Positions 8,320 through 16,074 of a stretch of DNA of 64,000 nucleotides are shown here, piece after piece. The first letter of the stretch is position 1. The number at the start of each line of letters is the position of its first letter. The DNA is taken from assembly GCF_037094685.1 (NCBI RefSeq), contig NZ_CP146614.1:2542001-2606000 (forward strand), given 5' to 3'. The position numbers and the translations under genes were made by a program. The notes under the pieces were generated by a model. The model saw nothing but the letters and a program-made list of their open reading frames with translations, was not told the DNA's origin and did no database searches. Source of the stretch: Massilia sp. METH4 (lineage in GTDB: Bacteria; Pseudomonadota; Gammaproteobacteria; Burkholderiales; Burkholderiaceae_D).

Positions 8320-8438
8320 GGTCGCCGAGCAAGGCGGCCAGGCCGGGGATCCGGCACTCCGGGACGGGGCGGAGGCCGGCGAAGCCGGTATCATCTGGCG
8401 AGAGCAGTACCCGATCCGCTACCTTCCCGGAGATCGTC

Positions 8439-9392
8439 ATGGTGATCGTCACCCACAACGGCAAGTTCCACGCGGACGACGCGTGGGCCGTGGCCGTCCT
8501 GTTCGTCCTGTTTCCCGATGCGCAACTGGTCCGCACGCGCGATCCGGCCACGATCGAGGCGGCCGACTTCGCCATCGACGTCGGCGGCATCTGGAACCCG
8601 GCCACCGGCCGCTTCGATCATCACCAGAAGGGGTTCGACGGCGCACGGCAGACCGGCGTGCCGTACGCCAGCGCAGGGCTGGTGTGGCGTGAATACGGCG
8701 CCCGCTGCGTGAGCGCGCTGGCGGCCAGCCACACGGGCCAGCGCCTGCCGGACGATACGGCGCGCGAGATCGCCTACGCGATCGATGCCGACATCGTGCA
8801 ATACCTGGACCTGTCGGACGTGGGCGCGGCCAAGAACGCGCCCGGCGGCTACGGGCTGTCGGCCGTGATCTCCGGCTACAACCCGAACTGGCTGGACGAG
8901 GAAAGGCTGGGCTACGGCGAGGCCGCCGAAGCCTACCGGCTCGAGCAGTTCCGCCGCGCGATGGGCATCCTGACCGACATCCTCGTCAATGCCGTCAAGT
9001 ACCGCGTCGGCGCCATGCTGGCCGTGGACCAGGTGCGCGACTCCGAAGTGCTGGAAGGGGGGCGCCTGTTGTTCCTGCGTAACAGCGCGCTGCCGTGGAC
9101 GCAGGTGGTGCGCAGGGAAATGCCCAAAGTGCTGTTTGTACTGAGCCACAATCAATCCGAGAAGCGCTACATGCTGCACACGGTGCCCGTGAGCCCCGAG
9201 AACTTCACGGCCCGGGCAGACCTGCCGGCGGCCTGGGCGGGCCTGCGCGATGCGGAGCTGGCGGCCGTGACCGGCGTGCCGGATGCAACGTTCTGCCACA
9301 ACGGGCGGTTTATCGCGGCGGCGAGGTCGTTCGACGGGGCGCTGTCGATGGCGAGGCTGGCGCTGGAGGCGGTCGACTCGGGGCAACGGTAG
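8439..9392 (+). CDS. MYG1-family (UPF0160) DHH-like metal-dependent hydrolase
   Basis: A 317-residue protein of the MYG1 family, related to DHH phosphoesterases; eukaryotic MYG1 is a 3'-5' RNA exonuclease. The family signature is intact: VTHNGKFHADDAWAVAVL at residues 4-21, DVGGIWNPATGRFDHHQKGF at about 47-66, and AIDADIVQYLD in the middle. The long open frame upstream is rejected as a start because homology begins exactly at the ATG at 8439. The substrate of bacterial members is not known. It ends shortly before an inverted repeat at 9429-9452 that could end transcription. Confidence 0.85.
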   Translation: MVIVTHNGKFHADDAWAVAVLFVLFPDAQLVRTRDPATIEAADFAIDVGGIWNPATGRFDHHQKGFDGARQTGVPYASAGLVWREYGARCVSALAASHTGQRLPDDTAREIAYAIDADIVQYLDLSDVGAAKNAPGGYGLSAVISGYNPNWLDEERLGYGEAAEAYRLEQFRRAMGILTDILVNAVKYRVGAMLAVDQVRDSEVLEGGRLLFLRNSALPWTQVVRREMPKVLFVLSHNQSEKRYMLHTVPVSPENFTARADLPAAWAGLRDAELAAVTGVPDATFCHNGRFIAAARSFDGALSMARLALEAVDSGQR

Positions 9393-9428
9393 CGCGACGT
9401 TGCAGGGCTACCACGATTGATATTGCAT

Positions 9429-9452
9429 GCCAAAAAGGCATGTCTTTTTGGC
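9429..9452. repeat. 9-bp inverted repeat before the PEP-CTERM gene
   Basis: GCCAAAAAG and CTTTTTGGC flank the six bases GCATGT. A competing stem CATGCC/GGCATG (9426-9442) followed by TCTTTTT could act as an intrinsic terminator for the MYG1 gene. Only about 12 bases further a good -10 box, TATAAT at 9465-9470, can be seen. The repeat may therefore be a terminator, an operator, or both. Confidence 0.5.
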
Positions 9453-9499
9453 AAATCTCTTGGCTATAATCGAAGGCCCACAATAACCGAGAGAAATGC

Positions 9500-10189
9500 A
9501 TGTTCAAATCACCATTGGTTAAGTTAGCGCTCGCATCCACGCTGTCCCTTGCGGCGGCCGCACAGGCCGAGGTCGTGACGTTCGATGGCACCGCGGGAAC
9601 CGACTTGGCCGGCGCCAGCCACGTTGTCAGTGGCGTGTATACCTATTTCCGCGACAGCTCCGTCTACCAGGGGTACACGTTCACTGCCGAAGGCCACTGG
9701 TATGCGGGGGAGATGAACACGATGGTGTTCTGCGGTGGCTCGCGCGTCAACTGCGCCTTCGACGGCACCGACCATCTGATCGCCTCCCCCGTGCTGGCCG
9801 TGCGCCGTGCGGACGGCAATCCGTTCTCGCTGAACGCGTTCGATCTGGGCAACACGCATGAGGGGTTTGGCGAAGCAGCCGAGGCTTCCTTTGCCGTCAT
9901 CGGCTACAAGGCCGATGGCACGACCATCAGCACTACCGTCACGCTGGACGATCTGCCGAACAGCGCGACGTACGGTTCCGGTGCATCGCTGAACCACTTC
10001 GACTTTGCCGGTTTTACCGATCTGCGCGCAGTCGAGATCGCCCGTATCACGCCGAACGCGTGGGGCATGGTCACGCTGGATAATCTCGATGTCACCGCCG
10101 TGACGCCGGTGCCGGAGCCATCGGCGTGGCTCATGATGGGCCTGGGCCTGCTGGGCCTGGGCGTGCACGCGAAGCGGCACAAGGCCTGA
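9500..10189 (+). CDS. PEP-CTERM sorting-domain exported protein
   Basis: A 229-residue exported protein. It has a signal peptide (MFKSPLVKLALASTLSLAAAAQA) and a typical C-terminal sorting tail: VPEPSAW, a hydrophobic stretch of about 12 residues and the basic end HAKRHKA. Such proteins are processed by exosortase-type systems (EpsH/XrtA) and exported with exopolysaccharide; no exosortase is in this window. The body holds one Cys pair (MVFCGGSRVNCAFDG), and the style resembles PEP-CTERM beta-sandwich proteins. No enzymatic motif was found. A GAGAG element precedes the ATG. Confidence 0.88.
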   Translation: MFKSPLVKLALASTLSLAAAAQAEVVTFDGTAGTDLAGASHVVSGVYTYFRDSSVYQGYTFTAEGHWYAGEMNTMVFCGGSRVNCAFDGTDHLIASPVLAVRRADGNPFSLNAFDLGNTHEGFGEAAEASFAVIGYKADGTTISTTVTLDDLPNSATYGSGASLNHFDFAGFTDLRAVEIARITPNAWGMVTLDNLDVTAVTPVPEPSAWLMMGLGLLGLGVHAKRHKA

Positions 10190-10212
10190 CCTGCGTCCGC
10201 AGGCCGCCGTCG

Positions 10213-10878
10213 ATGGGGCATCGAAACTGCCGGATCCGTGATGCCGGCGGCGCGGAAAGCACAGTAGCATTCCGACCGCCGCGCATTCGCTGGCGGCTCG
10301 CGGAGGAATCATCCGATGCCGATGTCGTGGACCAGGGGAAGAGGCGGATCATCAACCTGCCGGCCGTCGAGTACTCGCACCGCGATATCGTCTACGAGGA
10401 TTATCTCGACGGCCTGCTTCGCGAGCTCGAGCCTGGGGTGCTGGCCAGGTACATCAGCAAATACCCGGCGCAGGAAAGAACGGTGCTGGAACTGCCCGAG
10501 GCGATCGTGCCGCAACTGCGTCTGCCGATGCTGCTGCAAAGGATAGGCCAAACGCTGTCCGCCGATGAAATCAATGCGCACGAATTCCAGGACGACGTGC
10601 TCACCCTCGACAAGCTGCACCTGTACTACCGGCCGGTGTTCGCCTTCGAATTCACCTGGACGACGGAGGACAAGGCCGGCGTCATCGAAGTCGATGGCCT
10701 GACGGGCGACGTGATCGAGAACGGCCAGTGGTTCAAGGACACGCTGCAATCCATCACCACGCGGGAAATGCTGTTCGAGATGGACTCGGAGCTCGCCGGC
10801 GCGCTCGTGCCCGGCGGTGGAACGGCTGTCAAGGTGATCGAGAAGCTCACCGCGGGGGAAGGGCGGCCGCCGACATGA
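10213..10878 (+). CDS. hypothetical protein, start uncertain
   Basis: An unrecognised, mostly acidic protein. Convincing coding character begins near residue 40, at RRIINLPAVEYSHRDIVYEDYLDG. The C-terminal half contains LYYRPVFAFEFTW and GVIEVDGLTGDVIENG, which resembles a PepSY-like beta-hairpin. There is no good start in this frame: the ATG at 10213 has no ribosome-binding site and the GTG at 10327 is 20 bases from the nearest GGAGG. That GGAGG (10302-10306) is well placed for the ATG at 10315, which is in another frame. A 5' frameshift or a lost N-terminal domain is therefore possible. It ends just before a terminator. Confidence 0.45.
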   Translation: MGHRNCRIRDAGGAESTVAFRPPRIRWRLAEESSDADVVDQGKRRIINLPAVEYSHRDIVYEDYLDGLLRELEPGVLARYISKYPAQERTVLELPEAIVPQLRLPMLLQRIGQTLSADEINAHEFQDDVLTLDKLHLYYRPVFAFEFTWTTEDKAGVIEVDGLTGDVIENGQWFKDTLQSITTREMLFEMDSELAGALVPGGGTAVKVIEKLTAGEGRPPT

Positions 10879-10910
10879 GCAATCGGCGGCGCAAAAATCG
10901 GCCACGCAAA

Positions 10911-10938
10911 CAAAACGCCACCCGAAGGTGGCGTTTTT
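10911..10938 (-). terminator. intrinsic terminator of tRNA-Phe (works in both orientations)
   Basis: A 7-bp perfect stem CGCCACC/GGTGGCG closes a 4-base loop, which is the stable TTCG on the minus strand. TTTTG follows on the minus side and TTTTT on the plus side. It lies directly behind the CCA end of tRNA-Phe and can also end the plus-strand gene before it. Confidence 0.85.
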
Positions 10939-10947
10939 ATCGAATCT

Positions 10948-11023
<76 letters not shown>

Positions 11024-11155
11024 AAGGCGCGCAATTATAGCAGCCCTGTTGCGGCTTTGCCTAGTCCCCTGTGCGTGAGCCCGTCAGCCGTTGACCGGCC
11101 GAGCGGCGCGGGTGTAACTTGACTTTTATTTGGGCAATCACGCCCTGGAGTCAGG

Positions 11156-11899
11156 ATGCCTATCAACTATGCCCGCCGCCTCACCGGCCGCCAGCGCGAG
11201 CCCGGCGGCAACCGGCAGCTCGGCATGGTATTGGCGTTCGTGGCCGGTGCCGCCAATGCCGGAGGCTTCGTCGCCGTGCACCAGTACACGTCGCACATGA
11301 CCGGCATCGTGTCGGCAATGGCCGATCACGCGGCCGCCGGCGCCTTCGAGCTGGCCGCCGCCGGCCTTGCCGCACTGCTTGCCTTCATTGGCGGCGCCGC
11401 CTGCTGCGCGCTGATGGTCAACTATGCGCGCCGGCGCGCGCTGCACAGCGTCTATGCGCTGCCGCTCTTGTTCGAAGCGGTGCTGCTGCTGTCGTTCGGC
11501 ATGCTGGGAACGTGGCTGGCTTCGGTCGAGGTGCTCATCGTGCCCGCCACGGTCACGTTGCTGTGCTTCATGATGGGCTTGCAGAACGCCGTGATCACCA
11601 AGCTGTCCAACGCGGAAATCCGCACCACGCATATCACGGGCGTGGTGACCGATATCGGCATCGAACTGGGCAAGGCGCTGTATCCGAACCGCGATGGCGC
11701 GGCGCCGCCCGTGGTGGCGAACCGCGGCCGGCTGTGCCTGCTGGCCATGCTTGCGCTGTGCTTCTTCGTCGGCGGCATCGTGGGGGCCACGGGTTTTGCC
11801 CGGCTCGGTTACGCGGCCACGGTGCCGCTCGCAACGATGCTCGTGCTGCTGGCCATCGTGCCGGTGGTGGACGACCTCCGCCGGCTGCGCATGAACTAG
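11156..11899 (+). CDS. YoaK/DUF1275-family membrane protein
   Basis: A 247-residue inner-membrane protein with about six hydrophobic segments. The family pattern is clear: a short basic N-terminus, then LAFVAGAANAGGFVAVHQYTSHMTGIVSAMAD near residues 25-55, and FMMGLQNAVITKLSNAEIRTTHITGVVTDIGIELG near residue 145. The family (DUF1275, YoaK) is widespread and its transport or other role is not known. It stands alone downstream of tRNA-Phe in the opposite orientation. It ends 16 bases from the convergent exported-protein gene. Confidence 0.82.
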   Translation: MPINYARRLTGRQREPGGNRQLGMVLAFVAGAANAGGFVAVHQYTSHMTGIVSAMADHAAAGAFELAAAGLAALLAFIGGAACCALMVNYARRRALHSVYALPLLFEAVLLLSFGMLGTWLASVEVLIVPATVTLLCFMMGLQNAVITKLSNAEIRTTHITGVVTDIGIELGKALYPNRDGAAPPVVANRGRLCLLAMLALCFFVGGIVGATGFARLGYAATVPLATMLVLLAIVPVVDDLRRLRMN

Positions 11900-11915
11900 C
11901 GCGCCGGATTCGAAC

Positions 11916-12962
11916 TTACTTGTCGCCCGCGCGCAGGCGGCTCTTGACCACGCGCCCGCCTGCATCGAACAGCACCAGGTATTCCGGCTTGCCCTCGGCG
12001 CGGCGGTCGTCGGTGCGCGGGTACAGCCAGGCTTCGCGGCCGTCGCGGAACGGCACCGCGGTGCCCGGCCCCAGCAGGGCTTGCACCTGTTCGCGCGTCT
12101 GGCCCCGTTCCACGCCGGGCACGGCGGGCGCGCCGGGCGGAGCGGGATCGTCCATGTACTCGAAGGAGAGCAGCGTGTCGTCCGGCCAGCCGCGGTCCCA
12201 GATCGGCGCGTGGTAGCTGCGGTCGAGCAGTACCTCGCAGTCGCAGTAAGGCAGGTCCGGCGATTGCACGCGGCCCCCGGCGTACAGGAAGCGCAGGGGC
12301 GCCGGCACGGCGCGCCCGTGCGCATGCAGCGTTACCGCGAACACGGGGCGCTCGGTGAAGAACAGGTAGCGGCCGTCCGGGTCGTCGCACACTTTGTCCG
12401 GGTTCGTCAGCAGGTCGCCCAGCCAGGCGAACAGGTGGGTGTTGTTCGACACGAGCCCCGCTTCCATGCCCACCCGGCATTCCAGGCGCAGGTCGCCCAG
12501 CCGGCGCATGCCCTCGGCTACGCCGGGGCTGCGCACGTCCGCGCGCCAGGTCATGCTGGCCGTGCGGCGGTTCGCCACCAGGGCCCCATCCTCGCGCCAG
12601 GCCTGCTCGTCGCGCTCCAGGGTGAAGCCATTGTCGGGGGCGACGGGTACCGGCAGGCTCAGCGTGTCGCCCACCACTTTCAGCTCGATGCCTTCCATGT
12701 GCGTGCCGGGCCGCCGCGGCAGCAGGCGAAAGCGCAATGTGGCACCCGGTGCCATGACCGGCGCCTCGCGCGCGAAGCGGTCCATGCCGCGCACCATGCG
12801 GCGGTAGGACTTGTCGACCGGGTCGCGCGTCGACGTCACCGAAACGCGGGGCATGGCCTCCGATTCCGCCTGCGCGGCAGCCGGGCCGGCCAAGGCTGCC
12901 AGCGCGGGAATTAGCACGATTGACATCAGGATGTTACCAAATTGCAACATAAAAGTGACCAT
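11916..12962 (-). CDS. exported hypothetical protein
   Basis: About 348 residues. Several nearby starts (12962, 12950, 12926) all lead into the same hydrophobic signal sequence, GNILMSIVLIPALAALAGPAAAQA, so export is likely but the exact start is open. The mature part is rich in beta-strand-like segments and has the Cys-containing pieces LRLECRVG, DKVCDD and LPYCDCEVLL. The last 90 residues (VPGVERGQTREQVQALLGPG) resemble the SmpA/OmlA-type motif in which a short repeat measures outer-membrane assembly. No catalytic motif is visible. It is divergent from the hybrid kinase at 13057, which leaves a shared control region of about 95 bases. Confidence 0.6.
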   Translation of the reverse strand: MVTFMLQFGNILMSIVLIPALAALAGPAAAQAESEAMPRVSVTSTRDPVDKSYRRMVRGMDRFAREAPVMAPGATLRFRLLPRRPGTHMEGIELKVVGDTLSLPVPVAPDNGFTLERDEQAWREDGALVANRRTASMTWRADVRSPGVAEGMRRLGDLRLECRVGMEAGLVSNNTHLFAWLGDLLTNPDKVCDDPDGRYLFFTERPVFAVTLHAHGRAVPAPLRFLYAGGRVQSPDLPYCDCEVLLDRSYHAPIWDRGWPDDTLLSFEYMDDPAPPGAPAVPGVERGQTREQVQALLGPGTAVPFRDGREAWLYPRTDDRRAEGKPEYLVLFDAGGRVVKSRLRAGDK

Positions 12963-13056
12963 GTCCTGAACAGGGCGATGGTACGCCCTGGGCGAGCCGT
13001 GCGCGCGCACGGTTGGCGGTACAATTTCGCGACAATCATCCTCAGCGAAGGACACG

Positions 13057-15021
13057 ATGAGCGAAAACTCAGACCACAGCCCGTCGCTGCCCCAGACCGT
13101 GCCTTTCACGACCAAGCCGGCCTTGCCCGACTTCCAGCAACGTTACGAGCTGCTGGTGGCGAGCATCAGCGACTATGCGATCTACATGCTCGATTCCGAA
13201 GGTTATGTGAGCAGCTGGAACGCCGGGGCTGAGCGTTTCAAGGGGTACAAGGCCCACGAGATCATGGGCCAGCACTTCTCCCGTTTCTACACGGAGGAGG
13301 ACCGTGCCGCCGGCCTGCCCGAGCGGGCACTGAACGCCGCGCGCCACGAAGGCCGCTTCGAAGGCGAGGGCTGGCGCGTGCGCAACGACGGCACGCGCTT
13401 CTGGGCCAGCGTGGTCATCGACCCGATCCGCAATGCCGACGGCGTGCTGCTCGGCTTTGCGAAGATTACGCGCGACATCACCGACCGCCGCGCCGCCCAG
13501 GAAGCGCTGCGCCAGAGCGAGCAGCATTTCCGCCTGCTGGTGCAAGGGGTGACCGATTACGCGATCTACATGCTGTCGCCGAAGGGGGAGATCACCAACT
13601 GGAACGTGGGCGCGCAGCGCATCAAGGGCTACACGCAGGAAGAAGTGCTGGGCACCCATTTCAGCCGCTTCTTCACGGACGAGGACCGGGAGGCCGGCGT
13701 GCCGCAACGGGCGATCGAAACGGCGGCGCGCGAAGGCCGCTTCGAGAGCGAAGGGTGGCGCGTGCGCCGCGACGGCACGCGCTTCTTTGCCCACGCCGTG
13801 CTCGATGCGATCCGCGACGAGAACGGCACCCTGATCGGCTTCGCCAAGATCACGCGCGATGTGACCGAGCAGCGCGCCACGGCAGAATCGCTGGAGCAGA
13901 CCCGCAACGCGCTGTTCCAGGCCCAGAAGATGGAAGCGATCGGCCAGCTGACGGGCGGCGTGGCGCACGACTTCAACAACCTGCTGGCCGTGCTGTCTTC
14001 CGGTGTCGACATCCTGCATGCGCAAAACCCGGGCAGCACCACGCTGCGGGTGCTGAACAGCATGCGCCGCGCGATCGACCGCGGCGCGCTGCTCACGCAG
14101 CAATTGCTGTCCTTCGCGCGCCAGCAGCCGTTGTCGGCGGCGCTGCACCAGGCCAATGCCTTGATCGGCAGTTTCGAACAGGTGCTGCGCCGCGCCAGCG
14201 GGCCGCAGGTGTCGTTCGTGTTCGACCTGGCGCCGCGGCTGGCCAGCATCTTCGTCGACGAAGCCCGCTTCGAGGCCACGCTGCTGAACCTCGTCGTCAA
14301 CGCGCGCGACGCGATGCCCGGCGGCGGTTCGCTGACGCTCGAAACGCGCAATGTGCAACTGCGCGACAAGGAGGTGGGCACGCTGCCGGCCGGCGACTAC
14401 GTGCGCGTGATGGTGCGCGACACCGGCACGGGCATGACGCCGGAAGTGGTCTCCCGCGCCTTCGAGCCGTTCTTCACCACCAAGCCGGTCGGCAAGGGCA
14501 CGGGCCTGGGCCTGTCGCAGGTCTATGGCTTCATCACCCAATCGGGCGGCGACGTGCAGATCCGCACCGAGATGGGCAAGGGCACGGCGATCAGCCTGTT
14601 CCTGCCGGCGCACGAGTGTGTCGTCGAATCGGGCGGCGAGGGCAATGCGCACGCCGAGCGCGTGCTGATCGTGGAGGACGACCAGCTGGTGATGGCGGTG
14701 GCCTGCGACCTGTTCGAAACGATGGGTTATGAAGTGCACACTGCGCCGGACGGCGTGGCCGCGCTGCGCCTGCTGGAGCAGCACGGCACGGAGGTGGGCG
14801 TCGACGTGCTGTTCACCGACCTGATGATGCCGAATGGGATGACGGGCCTCGACCTGGCTCGCGAGGTGCGCCGCCGCTGGCCCCAGGTGAAGATCATCAT
14901 CGCTTCCGGCTACCCGCAGCAGGCGGCGCAGGACCAGCCGGCGGACCTGGATGAATTCGACTTTGTCGGCAAGCCATACCGGCTGGCCGACCTGGCGCGG
15001 CATCTGCGTGCGCCGAGCTGA
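13057..15021 (+). CDS. soluble PAS-PAS hybrid sensor histidine kinase
   Basis: A 654-residue cytoplasmic hybrid kinase. Two PAS domains with matching PAC segments lie at about residues 27-148 and 152-272. They are close copies of one another (SDYAIYMLDSEGYVSSWNAGAERFKGY against TDYAIYMLSPKGEITNWNVGAQRIKGY), a recent internal duplication. HisKA follows with GGVAHDFNNLLAVLSS and phospho-His at residue 304. The HATPase part has LVVNARDAMPGGG and GTGLGLSQVYGF. A C-terminal receiver has D588 in VLFTDLMMPN. No membrane segment is seen, so the signal should be internal (redox, light or a small molecule). A GAAGGA site precedes the ATG. No partner regulator gene is next to it. Confidence 0.88.
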   Translation: MSENSDHSPSLPQTVPFTTKPALPDFQQRYELLVASISDYAIYMLDSEGYVSSWNAGAERFKGYKAHEIMGQHFSRFYTEEDRAAGLPERALNAARHEGRFEGEGWRVRNDGTRFWASVVIDPIRNADGVLLGFAKITRDITDRRAAQEALRQSEQHFRLLVQGVTDYAIYMLSPKGEITNWNVGAQRIKGYTQEEVLGTHFSRFFTDEDREAGVPQRAIETAAREGRFESEGWRVRRDGTRFFAHAVLDAIRDENGTLIGFAKITRDVTEQRATAESLEQTRNALFQAQKMEAIGQLTGGVAHDFNNLLAVLSSGVDILHAQNPGSTTLRVLNSMRRAIDRGALLTQQLLSFARQQPLSAALHQANALIGSFEQVLRRASGPQVSFVFDLAPRLASIFVDEARFEATLLNLVVNARDAMPGGGSLTLETRNVQLRDKEVGTLPAGDYVRVMVRDTGTGMTPEVVSRAFEPFFTTKPVGKGTGLGLSQVYGFITQSGGDVQIRTEMGKGTAISLFLPAHECVVESGGEGNAHAERVLIVEDDQLVMAVACDLFETMGYEVHTAPDGVAALRLLEQHGTEVGVDVLFTDLMMPNGMTGLDLAREVRRRWPQVKIIIASGYPQQAAQDQPADLDEFDFVGKPYRLADLARHLRAPS

Positions 15022-15072
15022 TCAGGCTTTGCCGGCGAGCCGGCCGGGCTCTCCGGCAAAAGCTGTCTGGTT

Positions 15073-15078
15073 ATAATG
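15073..15078 (+). promoter_or_regulatory. -10 box (TATAAT) before the glycosyltransferase pair
   Basis: TATAAT lies 28 bases before the ATG at 15106 and overlaps an alternative ATG at 15076, which argues against using that earlier start. The -35 region is poorly conserved. Confidence 0.5.
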
Positions 15079-15105
15079 GCCGTTTTGCCCTCGCCTTTGC
15101 CTGTC

Positions 15106-16074
15106 ATGATCGAGTCCCAACCACGCGTTGCCGTCCTGGTGCCGTGTTATAACGAGGCCACTACCATCGCCGCCATCGTCCGCGATTTCCGCGTGGCGTT
15201 GCCCACGGCCCAGATCTATGTGTTCGATAACAACAGCACGGACGACACCGTCGCGATCGCCAGTGCCAGCGGCGCCGTGGTGTGCCACGTGACGGCACAA
15301 GGCAAGGGCTCCGTGGTGCGCCGCATGTTCTCGGATGTGGAGGCCGACGCCTACGTGATGGTGGACGGCGACGATACGTACGACGCTTCGGCCGCGCCAC
15401 GCATGGTCGAGAAGCTGCTCGCCGAAGGGATGGACATGGTCGTGGGCAGCCGTGTCACCGAGGAAGAGCAGGCCTACCGCTTCGGGCACCGCTTCGGCAA
15501 CCGGCTGCTGACCGGTTGCGTGGCCGCGCTGTTCGGCCGCACGTTCAGCGATATCCTGTCCGGCTACCGCGTGTTCTCGCGCCGCTATGTGAAGTCGTTC
15601 GCCGCCCACTCCACCGGGTTCGAGATCGAGACCGAGCTGACGGTGCACGCCCTGGGACTGCGCATGCCGGTCGCGGAGGTGGAAACGCGCTACAAGTCGC
15701 GGCCGGAAGGATCGGTCTCCAAGCTCTCCACCTGGCGCGACGGCGCGCGCATCCTCCTCACCATCCTGCGCCTGTTCAAGTCGGAGCGCCCGCTGGCCAC
15801 GTATTCCATCGCCTTCGTGCTGTGCGCGCTGACCTCGGTCGGCATGGCCGCGCCGCTGGCGGTGACGTACCTCGAAACGGGGCTCGTGCCACGCCTGCCC
15901 ACCGCGCTGCTGTGCACGGCCATCATGCTGTTCGGTGTGATCCTGCTGGCCTGCGGCATCATCCTCGATGCGGTGACCAAGGGCCGCATCGAACAGAAGC
16001 GCTTTGCCTACCTTTCCGTGCCGATGGCGGCGCGGCCCAATCCGTCCTCGCGCGGCAGCGCCGCGGTGGCATGA
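15106..16074 (+). CDS. GT2 glycosyltransferase with C-terminal membrane anchor
   Basis: A 322-residue family 2 glycosyltransferase. The nucleotide-sugar part has VAVLVPCYNEATTIAAIV, FDNNSTDDT and the metal-binding MVDGDDTYDA near residue 95, then GYRVFSRRYVKSF. Two hydrophobic segments lie in the last 90 residues (AFVLCALTSVGMAAPLAVTYL; TAIMLFGVILLACGIIL). This layout is typical of GtrB/DPM1-like enzymes that load a sugar onto polyprenyl phosphate. An in-frame ATG at 15076 is disfavoured because it overlaps a TATAAT box. The TGA overlaps the next gene's ATG, so the two are coupled and probably work on one glycan. Confidence 0.83.
   Translation: MIESQPRVAVLVPCYNEATTIAAIVRDFRVALPTAQIYVFDNNSTDDTVAIASASGAVVCHVTAQGKGSVVRRMFSDVEADAYVMVDGDDTYDASAAPRMVEKLLAEGMDMVVGSRVTEEEQAYRFGHRFGNRLLTGCVAALFGRTFSDILSGYRVFSRRYVKSFAAHSTGFEIETELTVHALGLRMPVAEVETRYKSRPEGSVSKLSTWRDGARILLTILRLFKSERPLATYSIAFVLCALTSVGMAAPLAVTYLETGLVPRLPTALLCTAIMLFGVILLACGIILDAVTKGRIEQKRFAYLSVPMAARPNPSSRGSAAVA

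Noticed and set aside
9445..9466. Sigma-54 promoter before the PEP-CTERM gene
   Set aside because: TTGGC...TTGGCT resembles -24/-12 elements but the GG to GC distance is 11 bases instead of 10, and a TATAAT box lies at the same place.
15076..15105. Earlier start of the GT2 glycosyltransferase at 15076
   Set aside because: That ATG overlaps a TATAAT box and the extra ten residues are not part of the family fold.
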